64,000 bases of DNA from positions 71,840,453-71,904,452 of the forward strand of contig CM049311.1 in assembly GCA_026874595.1 (NCBI GenBank). Direction: 5' to 3'. Below, one piece after another: positions 1 to 12,906 of the stretch. Source of the stretch: Sipunculus nudus (lineage: Eukaryota > Annelida > Sipuncula > Golfingiida > Sipunculidae). The notes under the pieces were generated by a model. That model saw only the letters and a list, made by a program, of their open reading frames with translations, was not told the DNA's origin and did no database searches. Position numbers and translations under genes: made by a program. How positions within the stretch are numbered: position 1 is the stretch's first letter; each line of letters opens with the position of its first letter.

Positions 1-1026
1 ATAAAAAATTGGTGCCTTATATTTTGCCCAACTTTGGCCAAGGCACTTTTTTTTCCTGTTAGTACTGTAGATTTAATTTTCACAGCATGTACACATAAGG
101 ATTTAATCTGTTAAAATCTGAAATTTGAAAATAAAAGCTGCAAAATTAGGCTAGTTATTGATTTTTTTTAGGCTCTTGTTGTATTCCCTTACATAGTCAA
201 GCAGTCCACTTTGGTCACTGTTGGTCATTCAGTGCAGCTCTGTATGCTCCCCAGGCTGTTGGCATAATGTTATGTAATCCCATCACTAATGCAAGCCCTC
301 TCTCCACTGAGTTGAGCTTGATCAGGCTGTCTGCAGTTAATACTACATGGAGCCTTTCCCCCCCCCCCCCCCCCCCACCACATTCTGTTGACAGACCTGT
401 ACTATGAACTAGATGAATCTTATAATTAACCTTTTTTCAGCAACGATCAGTATTAACAGAGACCCCTCCCCCCACCCACCCCTTCAATACACAGGACTGA
501 TAAACAATGGACAATTTTGATTTTTTTTTTAAGAAAAAAATGTTCAGGAATTTAATCCTAATATTTCAATGTGATAAAATATTAGGATCTAATGTAAGTG
601 CTAACTGACAAGATTTAAGAAGATATAAATACTTTGTAGCATTTCATTCACATCTCTTAAAGTTGGTGGGGCCTAAGTGTGAATAACACTGTCAACTTAG
701 TATTAAAATTAGGAATATTGGTCAAACTTTGTGGGATTAATTTTTTAACTGATATGGCCATATATTTAACTTTTGAAAACTTAATTACCTTCACACATTA
801 TTTGTTTATGAAATGTTACTTATATATAACACTTACCCTTGGTGCATCACTAAATGGTTTAGCTCATGTCCATTATTCTATAATTTACAGTTTCATTTTA
901 GCAGGGCCATTTTCTCATAGCTTTTCAAATGATAATATACATGAAAAACCAAAAGAAATAAAAATATTTTGCAGTTACTAATATTTTCCAAAATTCAGCT
1001 GAGCGATGTGACCCATGGGTCCCTTG
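1..1026 (+). mobile_element. Helitron-like family A element (A0), 3' part
   Basis: The left end is cut off by the window. The interior matches the later part of A5 and A6: the CCCAACTTTG and GGATTTAATCTG neighbourhoods and a poly-C run at 358-376. It closes with the family A terminus: subterminal repeat TCAGCTGAGC at about 995, palindrome GACCCATGGGTC, then CCTTG ending at 1026 and followed by TT. It is non-coding; the 100-codon frame at 679-981 is AT-rich noise without homology that I recognise. Confidence 0.75.
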
Positions 1027-2958
1027 TTATGTCCAACAGTCTGTTTAACAGAACACAAATGAATAATTAATAATTATGAATAACTATTTATCCTACTTTG
1101 TCTGTGGCAACTCATGAGGTTTGAAGTTAACCAGGTAGGATTTGCGCCATAAATTGATATCAATTTAAACAATGTCAGTGCTTGCTTACCGGTAAACTAG
1201 CCACTAGCCACAGTGTCCTTGGCACTCTAGTCAAGGATATTCATCATTCAGCAAGCTGGCTGGCTCACCTTGGCCGCAAGCGTGACATTTATTCTTTCTT
1301 TAATTCTGAATAAATAAAACCCAGAATTCCAGCCTTGGTTATCGCAGCAGAGTTTCCATTTACTACAAATTAATTATTTAACTTTTTGAGTACAATAGCT
1401 GGCAGTAAAGTGACATTTAAGTCAGTGAGAGTATGTTTTATGGGATGGAGGTCTAGAATATATAGATGCACAACAGATTTTCTCGTTTTGCTTCAGCTGA
1501 CTGAGAGAATTTGCTTAATGCTATAAAAAAATAATCTTAGCAAAACTTATATTTTCAGATTTTTAACATTGAAAATTTGTAAAATCAAAATTTTAATTTG
1601 ATAAAAATCAACTTATAGATCATGGAATACCCATGTACTCTAGATCCGAGAGTACAGCGCTCGGGAAGGGATGCTCGGAACTTGCTTATGCCATCCAGTA
1701 GCACGTAATATGCATATTAATACAAGGCTCATTTTTCCATATGGTGCTGTAATTACCGCGTAAAATGTTCACGAGTCCAGTGAATGCGGACACTTTCAGC
1801 TGGCTTGCACACTGACATACATGGAGACTTGCACATGGCACTTCGATTACAAGACAACCAGTGGCACGTTTTAATTATAAATATGAAGCTGCCTTTCCTC
1901 AGATGACGTGAAATTCAATGTTTGTCAAGCTTGTATTATTGGACTACGTCAAGAAATAAATGTATTATAACTGGTCAACAAAGTTGAAGAAAGGGACCCG
2001 AGTTTCCGCAGGATATAAATATGACGAATTTCCTCACAATTTTATAACGAAACCCCGGATTTGGTGCGTATATCCTCTTGGGAAATGATCTATTAAATAG
2101 TACTCGAATGGAAACCCTGGTTTCTACAAGGTAGCATTGAACTTGCACACAGTTAAATGTCGTAAAGAAACATAGTTCACGAAAGTCCTGCTGGGTCATC
2201 ACCTAATTACGTTTTTCCTTCCTCACTGGTACAACGGAATAAATTCGAACCTGACCAACGTCGTTTATGCAAAAGTGATATATTTTGTGGGAAAAAACTT
2301 GGTGACTGTGACATGGTTGTGGACAGGCCAGGAAAATGTGATTTTCAATAGTTTAAGATTAACACGGAATAATAAATGAGGAAGCCTAGTTAAGTAGAGC
2401 ATCATGGAAGCCTTGTTTTCGTGCGCTGTCACTTGTCTACCTTAAGCCACTTGTGGATGTGGAAGCTGATATGCAGTGGGTGTTTTGGGTGATCTCCCTC
2501 AAATTATGCAGAAGACTGACATTTCTTTGAAATAAATTAATCTATTTTAAAGAGGAAGGTGTCAATGCCCTGTAATGCACATTCTCTTGACATGTTAATT
2601 CTTAGTGGGTGCTGTCTCATGGATAAAAATTTATTACCCAAATTTGGGCCCTAAAATTGAGCCTTTGATGTCTCCTATGATATTAATTTGAATTGTCACA
2701 TAATACTCATTCTTTGATATGTTTAATTAATTCCGTTTTGGTCTGCTTCATACCTTTCTATATTACTTTCCTGTTTTCACTTGAAGCATCATAAAAAAAT
2801 ATACCACTGCCCATTTTAAGAATCAAAAATTATAAAATCTCATTCCAATCATCAGTGTTAAAGTGATCATCATGCTAACAAAGTGATCCTCAGTAGCTGA
2901 CAGCTCCAACTATAGATGCTGAAAAATAATTTGACCCAAAATTTGAGGCTCAACATTG
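1027..2958. other. Intergenic sequence, no feature recognised
   Basis: I see no tandem monomers, terminal hairpins or convincing exons here. A 75-codon minus-strand frame at 1975-2202 has no recognisable domain or splice context. A TTCGAACC match near 2245 looks like a tRNA B box but has no partner A box. Confidence 0.5.
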
Positions 2959-3156
2959 GGTCGTAGATGTGGCACGTTTTGAAACCGTAAGACCTAGGAA
3001 TCCAAAATTTTGCATAATGTTAGATTTCCCACAGATCTCCTACCAAGCTGGAAACTGGGTCTTTGCGACTTCATTCCTTTGAGAAATTAAGAAAAACCTC
3101 AATTTTTTATTAGCTTTTATTATTATTTTTTTATTAGCTTTTTTATTAATTTTTAT

Positions 3157-6100
3157 TAGCTGACTATATGTCATCTGAGCTGTACTCGTGGTCCTTTGTC
3201 TGTCTGCTGTCCGTCCGTCCGTCCATTAAACTGGCACGTTTTGAAACCGTTGGACCTATGAATCTGAAATTCGGCATACCTTTAGATGGCCCCAAAATCA
3301 CCTACCATACCGAAAATTGGGTCACTAGGACTTCGTTCCTTCGAATTATTAAGGAAAAACCTCCGTTTTCCATTAAAAACCCATTGTTACACTTCAAGAC
3401 TGCCTAATATCAAAACTACTGACCTGATATTGACCATTTTTAATATATTAATTCCTCTATATATTTCCTATGTACATACAAGAAATAAGAGTAATATTTT
3501 TTTTTAATTCTTGAAGTTATTGGCCCAAATATAATACACTTTGAAAAAAATTCAGGAAATATATTTACTCCCTTAACTTGGAAACTGCTGAAGCTAGAGA
3601 CTTTCTTTCAGATATGTAATTATATTTAGTCAAGATTCAATTGTATACCCAAAATTAGATCTGAATTTTTAAATTTTATAAGTTATTAGCATAAATATAA
3701 AATCAGTACCTTAAATTTTGCCCAGATTTGACCATGGCACATGTTATTCCTGTAACTGCTGTGGATTTAATTTTCACAGCATGTTACCATAAGCATTTCA
3801 TCTCTTAACAACTGAAATTTGAAACCAGTTGATCAAAAACTGTTGATTTTATTCCAGTTTCCAAGCACCATGTAGAGTATTGTTTAGATCAAGCAAGTGT
3901 TATGCAGTTTGATAGAGCTCAGCTCCCCAGCTTCCCAGGCCAGCTCTCAGCTCCCAAATATGGCATACAGTTAGATGTCCTGCAAACCCCCCTACCATAC
4001 CAAAAGTTTGGTCACTAGAATTTCATTCCTTCCAGATGTTAAGAAAAAACTTTAATTTTCAATTAAAAACCCAATGTTACACTTCAAGACTGCCTAATAT
4101 CAAAACCACTGATCTGACTGTGATCATATAAAATATACATGTTCTTCTATTTATACTCTATGCACATGCCAGAAATGATGTGAGTATTGCAAAATTGTTT
4201 TAAGTTATGGGCCCGAACATAATGCACTTTGTAAACAAGAAATATCTTTACTCCCTTAATATAAAAATTAACATTAAGCTAGAGATTTTTTGTCAGGGAT
4301 ATAACATTATTTAATCAAGATTCAATCGTATACCCAAAATTAGTTCTGAATTTTTCAAATTTTATAAGTTTTTAATATAAATATAAAATCAATACCTTAA
4401 ATTTTGCCCAATTTTGACCATCCCATGTTTGTTTCCTGTAAGCACTGTTGATATGATTTTCATATCATGCAGAAATAAGGATTTCAGCTTGTTAGTTTTG
4501 AAAGTTGAAAGAAATTGTCCAAAAACTGAAGTTTTTATTAAAGTTTTTATGAGACCATGTCAGACCTAGGCTCTATCCAGCTCCTCTTCAGTCACCTGTA
4601 TGTCCTAAAGTTGACATTTCAGGCCAATTATGCACGCTTGATGCGGGGCATATACTTGCAGCTGGGCAGCTCATTGCTGGCCACAGCTGATCCAGGTGTC
4701 CAACCCAGCTCATCTATTAGTTGTTCAGACCAACAGCATAATAATAAACAATGAATAAATAAATTTTTATAGGTCTATAATAACAACTTTAAAAATAATC
4801 AATAGAAAAGAAATTTGACAGTTGATGAGTAACACTAAACAGGGAATTACCTTGCAGTTTCTGATGTTTTAACTTTTATGGATTTTGTATGGATGGATGA
4901 AAATGTATTCCAAGTAACACCATTGAGTCACCTATGGTATTTTTCTTTCCAATTTTAATAATGAAAAAAAAAATAATTAAATTATATTGTTCTATACTAT
5001 TAGGGATTATATGAAGGAAATTAATGATTGACAAAGATGCAGTTGATAATATAGATCTAAATTCCCAGGTCTTTTGTCTAGTGTTTCAGCTTGTTAATTT
5101 ATATTTATTTCAAATTTAAAAAAAAGTTAAAATATGTCAAAATTTTAAAATTTTACTTGGACAAGTACTATTTAAAGATGTTAATATGTTTCACTTATGA
5201 CATTCAGACACGTGGCTGTAACAGCTGTCACAAGACTGTAAAAAATCAAAATTTATATTACTGTTTCCTATATTTAGTTAATAAAATTAAACTTGCCCAT
5301 CTCTAGTTTTCTCCTTGTATAATTTATAGGGTATTCTTATCCTTGGGTTATTTTTTTCACATATAATGGTTTCATAGCTGAGATACTTTTTTTTCTGATA
5401 CATTTTTTTAAATAAAAAATTTGAATATGATAAAAAATTAGATCTTAGACAAGTTCTCATTATGATTTCTGTAATGTTAATAATTGTCATAAGACTCTTG
5501 CTATGTCTAGTGTGTAAATTGATGTGAAGGTAGTCCAAAGTGAATATTATAGTTTTATTTTTGAACATAAATAAAATTCATAAAACCAGGTACTTATGAT
5601 CATTATTTTAATTTGTGATATTTGTTTATTCTGGATTCTTAAGAACTTTGTTTGGCTGAAACTGAATAAATACCAGACATGGTTCATTACTTTGCAAATG
5701 TATTTGAATGCAAATATGAATATGTACTCCATAATTTCATGTAAAACTATGAAGGATAGGAATACAGGTAAAAATGAAAGTGTTTGAATACAGATGCATT
5801 CATGAATATATTCTATAATATTATTTTAATAATCATTTATTTTGATAATATTTGTTAAAAATCTTTGAGGAAAAAAAACATGATACTAATATTATAAAAA
5901 TATATATATTATAAATATATAAATAGTTTAACTTTTCAAATAATTCTGCTGCAATGTAGGTAAAGTTTTATGGCCAAGTCAAAACCTATGTGATAATAGC
6001 ACACCATTTACAACTGTAAATTATATTTATGACATCAGTCCTCTTCCCTGTCTCCAAGGATATTATCAAATTCTTACATAACTTGAGTTAAACACCATCA

Positions 6101-6214
6101 ACTCATAATATAGCTTATATTACCTCACAAAACCAGCCTTTGCCTACCTCCACTTCCAAATCATATTTTGTGATCAAATATATCAGCTGAGCGCTGTGAC
6201 CCATGGGTCCCTTG
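3157..6214 (+). mobile_element. Family A element A2, nested in A1'
   Basis: It begins with a worn copy of the A hairpin (AGCTGACTATATGTCAT then CTGAGCT) and a GTCC microsatellite at about 3205-3225. Two tandem monomers of about 690 bp follow (starts near 3240 and 3955), each with GCCTAATATCAAAAC and a later CCATGGCAC block. Next comes an A-specific tail around AGACCATGTCAGACC. It ends with CAGCTGAGCG, GACCCATGGGTC-type palindrome and CCTTG at 6214. Several partial copies of the TTATTAGCTTTT start lie just upstream (3108-3157). Confidence 0.8.
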
Positions 6215-8365
6215 TTAAAAACCTATTATCACACTTCAGGACTGCCTAATATCAAAACCATTCATCTATTTTTCCTCATATGAACCATAAATAATCCTCT
6301 ATATAGTTCCTATGTACATGCCAGAAATTAGGTCTGTATTATATAATTTAAAAAAGTAATGGGCCCAAACATAATGCATTTTGTTAGTAATCAGGAAAGA
6401 AATTTGATCACTTCACACAAAACTTGTTAAAGCTAAGCACTTTTTTCCAGTAATATAACTTTTATTAATCAAAATTAAATTGTATACCCAAAATAAGATC
6501 ATAATCTTTTAAATTTTTAAAATATTAGCAAAATAAAAAAATTGGTACCTTAAATTTTGCCCAACTTTGACCATAGCACGTTTTTTTTTCTGTAACTGCT
6601 GTTGATTTAATTTTCAAAGCATGTTTTTCTTAGCATTTCAACTGTTAACACCAAAAATTTGAAAGCAGTTGATCAAAAACTGTAGATTTTATTCAAGTTT
6701 TCAAGCACCATGTCACATATTGTTTACATCAAGCTAGTGTAATACAGTTTGCTAGAGCTCAGCTCCCCAGCTTCAGCTCTAAGTTCCTTAAATTTGGCAT
6801 ACAGTTAGATGTCTCCAAAATCCCCTACCATGCCAAGAATGTGGCCACAAGGACTTAATCCCTTCGAGATTTTAATGAAAAATTATTTTCCATTATAAAC
6901 CCATTGTTACACTTTAAGACTGCCTAATATCAAAACCACTGAACTGACTTTGATCATATATAATATACATATTTTGCTATACAGTCGCTATGCACATGCC
7001 AGAAATGATGTCAGTATTGCGTAATTGTTTTAAGTTATGGGCCCAAACAAAATGCACTTTTTAAAAAATCAAGAAATATATTTACTCCCTTAACAAGAGG
7101 ATTGCTGAAGCTAGAGATTTTTTGTCAGGGATGTAACATTATTTAATCAAGATTCAATGGAATACCCAAAATTAGTTCTGAATTTTTCAAATTTTATAAG
7201 TTATTAGTATGAATATAAAATTAGTACCTTTAATTTTGCCCAACTTTGACCATGGCATGTTTGTTTCCTGAGAGCACTGTTGATATAATTTTCATTTCAT
7301 GCACACATAAGGATTTCATCTTTGTTTTTTAGAAAGCTGAAAGAAATTGGCCAAAATTTTTAGCTTTTATTAATGTTTTTATGAGACCATGTCAGACCCA
7401 GGCTCTACCCAGCCCCTCTTCAGTCACCTGTATGTTGACCTTGTTGACCTTTCAGCAGCCCTGACTGGGGCAGCCAGGCAGCTAATGCCCAGCCACAGTT
7501 GATCCAGGTGTCCAACCCAACTCATCTTGTAGTTGTTTTGAAAAACAACATAACAATAAATTAATAATTTTTTATTGGTTTTAATAATAAATTAAAGAAA
7601 AATTAATAGAAAAGGAATTTGTTAGTTGATGAGTAACAGGAAATTAACTTGCAGTTACTGATGATGTAAGAATTTTGTATGGATGGATAGAATGTCAATG
7701 TCAATGTTATTACAAATAACACCATGCAGTCACCTATGGTATTTTTCAGTTCAGTTTTAATGTTAAAAAATAAATCATATTATTCATTACTAATCATTAG
7801 GGATCATTTGAAGAAAATTAATGATAGACAAAGATGCAGTTGATAATATTAATCTAGATTCCTACTGTGTCTTAGTGTGTAGATTGATGTGAAAGTAGTA
7901 TAAAGTGAATATATTACAATTACTTTTTTTTAATATAAGTAAAAGCCATAAAACCAGGTATTTATGATCATTATTTAAATTTGTGAATTTTGTATATTCT
8001 GGATTCTCAACATCATTGTTTGGCTAAAACTGAATAAATACCAGATATGGTGTGAATGCTTTGCAAATGCATATGATTTTCTTATCTTTTTTTTTTAATA
8101 AAAATTATATTGGCACAATATTTGTTATTAAATTTTAATAAATAGTTAAACTCTTTTATTATATGTGCTGCTGATAAGTTATATGGCCAAATTAAAATCT
8201 GTGTGACATTCCATTTGTTAATAAAATAAATGAAGTCAATCCTCTTCCCTGTCTCCAAAGATACTATCAAAATCATACATAAGCTAAACACCAACAACTC
8301 ATAATAAAGCTTATATTTATTACCACACAAAACCAACATGTGCCTCATTCCCAAATCATATTTTT

Positions 8366-10998
8366 AGCTCAGCTGACTATAAGTCATCTGAGCTATAGTC
8401 GTGGTCCATTGTCCGTCGTCTGTCCGTCCGTCCGTCCGTCCGTCCGTCCGTAGATGTGGCACGTTTTGAAACCATAAGACCTAGGAATCCAAAATTCAGC
8501 ATAATGTTAGATGTCCCCAAGATCTCCTACCGAGCCGAAAACTGGGTCTTTGTGACTTCGTTCCTTTGAGAAATTAAGGAAAAACCTCAATTTTTTATTA
8601 AAAACCTATTTTCACACTTCAGGACTGCCTTATATCAAAACCACTCATCTGTTTTCCCTCATATTTACCATAAATATTCTTCTATATAGTTCCTATGTAC
8701 ATGCCAGAAATTATGTCTGTATTATATAATTTAAAAAAGTTATGGGCCCAAACATAATGCATTTTGTAAAAAATCAGGAAAGATATTTGATCACTTAACA
8801 CAAAACTTGTTAAAGCTATGGACTTTTTTTCCAGTAATATATCTTTAATTTATCAAAATTAAATTGTATACCCAAAATTAGATCAAAATCTTTTAAATTT
8901 TTTAAAATATTAACAAAAATAAAAAATTGGTACCTTAAATTTTGCCCAACTTTGACCATGGCACGTTTTTTTACTGTAAGTACTGTGGATTTAATTTTCT
9001 CAGCATGTTTTTGTTAGCATTTTTCCTGTTAACACCAAAAATTTGAAACCAGTTGATCAAAAACTGTAGATTTTATTCAAGTTTTCAAGCACCATGTAAC
9101 AAATTTTTTACATCAAGCTAGTGTTATGCAGTTTGCAAGAGCTCAGCTCCCCAGCTTCAGCTCTCAGTTCCTAAAATTTGGCATACAATTAGATGTCTCC
9201 AAAATTCCCTATCATGCCAAGAATTTGGTCACTAGGACTTAATACCTTCGAGATATTAATGAAAAACTTCATTTTTCCATTAAAAACCCATTGTTACACT
9301 TCAAGACTGCCTAAATATCAAAACCACTGATGTGACTTTAATCATATATAATTTACATATTTTTCTATACATTCTCTATGCATATGCCAGAAATGATGTC
9401 AGTATTGCGTAATTGTTTTAAGTTATGGGCCCAAACATAATGCACTATGTAAAAAATCAAGAAATATATTTACTCCCTTAACAAGGGGATTGCTGAAGCT
9501 AGAGATTTTTTACCAGGGATGTAACATTATTTAATCAAGATTCAATTGAATACCCCAAATTAGTCCTGAATTTTTCAAATTTTATATGTTATTAGTATAA
9601 ATATAAAATTAGTACCTTAAATTTTGCCCAACTTTGACCATGGCATATTTGTTTCCTGTGAGCACGGTAGATATAATTTTCATATCATGAACACAAGGAT
9701 TTCAGCTTTTTAGTTTAGAAAGCTGAAAGAAATTGGCCAAAAATTGTAGCTTTTATTAATGTTTTTATGAGACCATGTCAGACCTTAACTCTCTCCAGCC
9801 CCTCTTGAGTCACCTGTATGTTGACCTTGTTGAACTTTCAGCAAATTATGCTTGCTTGAGGCGAGCCATACACTGTTGCAGGTAGGCAGCTTATGGCCAG
9901 CCACAGTTGATCCAGGTGTCCAACCCAACTCATCTAGTAGTTTTAACCAACAACATAACAATTAACAATAAATTAATAAATTTTTATTGTTTTTTAATAA
10001 CAAATTAAAGAAAAATAAAAAAGAATTTGTTAGTTTATAATAACAGGAAATCAACTTGCAGTTACTGATGATAAAAGAATCTTGTATCGATGGATAGAAT
10101 GTCACGTACTCCAAATAACACCATGCAGTCACCTATGGTATTTTTCAGTTCAATTTTAATGATAAAAAAGTAAATCATATTATTCATTACTAATCATTAG
10201 GGATCATATGAAGGAAATTAATGATAGACAAAGATGCAGTTGATATTATTAATCTAGATTCCTACTGTGTCTAGTGTGTACATTGATGTGAAATTAGTCC
10301 AAAATGAATATATTACATTTTTTTTTTAATATAAATAAAAGCCATAAAACCAGGTACTTTTGATCATAATTTAAATGTGTGAATTTTGTATATTCTGGAT
10401 TCTCAACATAATTGTTTGGTGAAAACTGAATAAATGCCAGTAATGGTGGGAAAACTTTGCAATTGTATTTAAATACTATTATGAATATGTACTCCATTAT
10501 AAAATGTCTTGCATAAAGAATTGGAATTCAGGTAAAAATGAAAGTATATGAATACCAGTGCAAATACTTTCAAAATGTATTCATGAATGCATTCATGAAT
10601 ATATTCTTTAATATTATTTTAATAATCATTTCAGTTATATTTCATTTTAAAAAATCATAAGATTCTCTTATTATTTTTAATAAAAATTATATTTGGGACA
10701 ATATTTGTAATTTTTTTTTAATAAATAGTTAAACTCTTATATCATATGTTCTGCTTATAAGTTATATGGCCAAGTCAAAATCTGTGTGACAATAGTACTC
10801 CATTTGTTAATAAAATAAATGAAATCAATCCTCTTCCCTGTCTCCAAAGATAATATCATAATCATACATAAGCTAAACACCAACAACTCATAATAAAGCT
10901 TATATTTATTACCACACCAAACCAGCATATGCCTCATTCCTAAATCATATTTTTTAATCATATATAACAGCTGAGCGCCGTGACCCATAGGTCCCTTG
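8366..10998 (+). mobile_element. Family A element A3, complete, nested in A1'
   Basis: Both ends are intact. The hairpin is at 8366-8394: outer arms AGCTCAG and CTGAGCT, an opposed C and T, inner arms TGACT and AGTCA, loop ATA. A GTCC run at about 8410-8450 follows, then two monomers of about 690-700 bp (starts near 8460 and 9165), the A tail, subterminal repeat CAGCTGAGCG at 10969, GACCCATAGGTC and CCTTG at 10998. It lies between T residues. At 2.63 kb it is the best complete reference copy of the short A type. No protein is encoded. Confidence 0.88.
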
Positions 10999-11041
10999 TT
11001 TATCATATATAACAGCTGGGCCGGGACCCATAGGTCCCTTG

Positions 11042-11531
11042 TCTCCCAATGATCTGACAGTTGGCAAGCAGAACATCAAGAATATATAAAGTTTTGGTCA
11101 TGAATAATAACCTAAAGGTAACTTGATTTTGTTAATTTAAACTATAAACCACACATCACATAGGTAAACATGGCCACTGAGTAATGTGAGGTTTAACAAC
11201 GATTCAAGCCAGGAATCATGAAACATGACCCAGATAACTTAGAATTCCACAAATAAGACCACCTTCAAATTATGACAACTTTAGTCAGTCCAGAAGGTGG
11301 TCATGACTGTGGGGTTCCACTGTATTTCATTCAGTTCTAAAAATTCATATATTCTTCATTCTGTGTTTGGGTTTGACTGATATATGCTTGACGGCTTGTA
11401 TGCCCAGGCATGATTTCCCACTTGATCTGTTCAGGTCAAGAACCATTTAATGGTACTTGATGATACTTGATCCATGATGAATACAGGTGTTAACAATCAC
11501 TGGATAAGCCCTACCTGAGATTCTTAGTCAG
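11042..11531. other. Intergenic sequence, no feature recognised
   Basis: Sequence between the end of A1' and a family W fragment. I see no frames, repeats or termini that I can support. Confidence 0.5.
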
Positions 11532-12197
11532 CAAGCATCAGGTGACGCCACCTGTCATAAAATCAAGAAAGCTGTCCAGGATTTATACACATCAAGTAGT
11601 GGTTTGACTTATATCTGCCTAAAATTTTGCATATGTATACAACTCAGACAGCTCTCTGGATTTTGTGATAGGTGGCGCAACCTACATACACATTTCAGCT
11701 CCAGACATCCAAGCTCATATCTCGGGAACCATTTGACCGATTGGGCCAAAATTTTGCATGTGTATAGATCTCACATAGGTCTTTATCAGGCTAAAAAATT
11801 TGCACAAATGTAGCTCTTTGATAGCTTTATAACATACACTAAAAATGGTGGTGCCACCTGCAACCATTTTTGCACATCGTCCATCTGTTCATCTGCCTTG
11901 GGATAATATCACTCATATCTAGGCAGTAGTTTGACTTATCCACCTGTTTTTTTACAGGTTTATACATCCTGAACAGCTTTCTCAATTTTGTGACAGGTGG
12001 CGCCAACTACATTCATGTTTACTCTGCATACATCCAAGCTTATATCTCAGGAACTGTTTGACTGATTGGGCCAAAATGTTGCATGTTTATAGAACTCACA
12101 TAGCTCTTCATCATAGGCAAAAGTGGTGGCGCCACCTGTAACCACTTATGCACAATGTCCATCTGTTCATCTGCATTGGGATTAAATCACTCATCAG
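11532..12197 (+). mobile_element. Family W internal fragment (W0)
   Basis: About two and a half W monomers without either terminus. Diagnostic W phrases are CATATCTCGGGAACC, GACCGATTGGGCC, ATTTTGCATGTGTATA and ATCACTCATATCT. The palindrome GGTGGCGCCACC is perfect at 12125 and imperfect elsewhere. Orientation is the same as W2 and W3. The 69-codon frame at 11604-11813 lies inside the monomers and is not a gene. Confidence 0.75.
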
Positions 12198-12817
12198 GCC
12201 TCGAATTTGACAACCGGCAACCGGCAAATACCAGTTAAAATTGGCTGGCTGCCCTCAACCATGATCCTTGCTGCCGGTCAAAAAATTCCTCAGTGCGTCC
12301 TTCTTGTCTGTACACAATCACAATCAAAGCAACTCTATATGCTTTTTAATTAAAAAAAAACTTTGTGTTACTGGTTCCCCGTTTAGGAGGAAACTGGCCT
12401 GGGAAACTAGCAAATGAGCAGATAGTCTCTTACAGTGACACATGGTAGCATAAGCTAGGCACATTCGGATCTACTCGGGGAAAATTACGGGAATATTTCA
12501 GATAAAATATGGCTACCTGTCAGCCAATAAGAAAAATAACCTTTTATGGCCGGCTATTAACAGCCAATCATAGCTAAGCATAGCAGTTACTGCAGCATGG
12601 GCTACACGTCTACATTATGTTACGCCTTATCCGATTGGTCCGCTGTATAAGGATATTGGTAATACAGTTTCGCGGGAAACAACATCGTATCCACGCTGTG
12701 TTTAGTTGTAAAACCCCTCGTACCTCATGTTTAACATATATACCTCTCCAGTTTAAATTTATAACTGAGAAATGAACAGATATACATCCATGTGAGAACA
12801 AATATTTCGTACTTGTC
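12198..12817. other. Low-repeat segment with a CCAAT cluster
   Basis: It opens with CAGGCCTCGAATTT and ACCGGCAACCGGCAA, which could be the end of an unrecognised transposon, but I see no matching right end. CCAAT-type motifs occur at about 12514 (CAGCCAATAAG), 12561 (CAGCCAATCAT) and, reversed, 12632 (GATTGGTCC). The piece at 12734-12768 resembles 17203-17240 in family E. No exon is evident. Confidence 0.35.
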
Positions 12818-12906
12818 AGCTCAGCTGACTGAAAGTCATCTGAGCTATATAGCAATCACTCTTTGTCCATTCGCTGTCCGTCTGGCAAGCCGTCCATCCG
12901 TCCATT

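Larger units (their letters stand above)
2959..11041 (+). mobile_element. Family A element A1', split by two younger A insertions
   Basis: The host copy survives as three pieces: 2959 to about 3108, 6215-8365 and 10999-11041. The first piece stops at a T-rich stretch followed by TTATTA, and the second resumes with AAAAACCTATT. The same two strings are contiguous in A3 and A5, so A2 split it. The second piece stops at CATATTTTT, and the third resumes with ATCATATATAACAGCTG and its own GACCC-type end. Those are again contiguous in other copies, so A3 split it near its 3' end. Its 5' hairpin and microsatellite are missing. Confidence 0.8.

Noticed and set aside
2225-2275. tRNA gene suggested by a GGTTCGAA box on the minus strand
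   Set aside because: No A box at the right distance and no cloverleaf arms.
2959-11041. Head-to-tail concatemer of A elements, or read-through of a 3' end giving a doubled terminus
   Set aside because: The host pieces join up seamlessly when A2 and A3 are removed, so nesting explains all the junctions.
12198-12260. End of a hAT-like element (CAGGCCTCGAATTT)
   Set aside because: No matching inverted end or 8-bp duplication could be found nearby.
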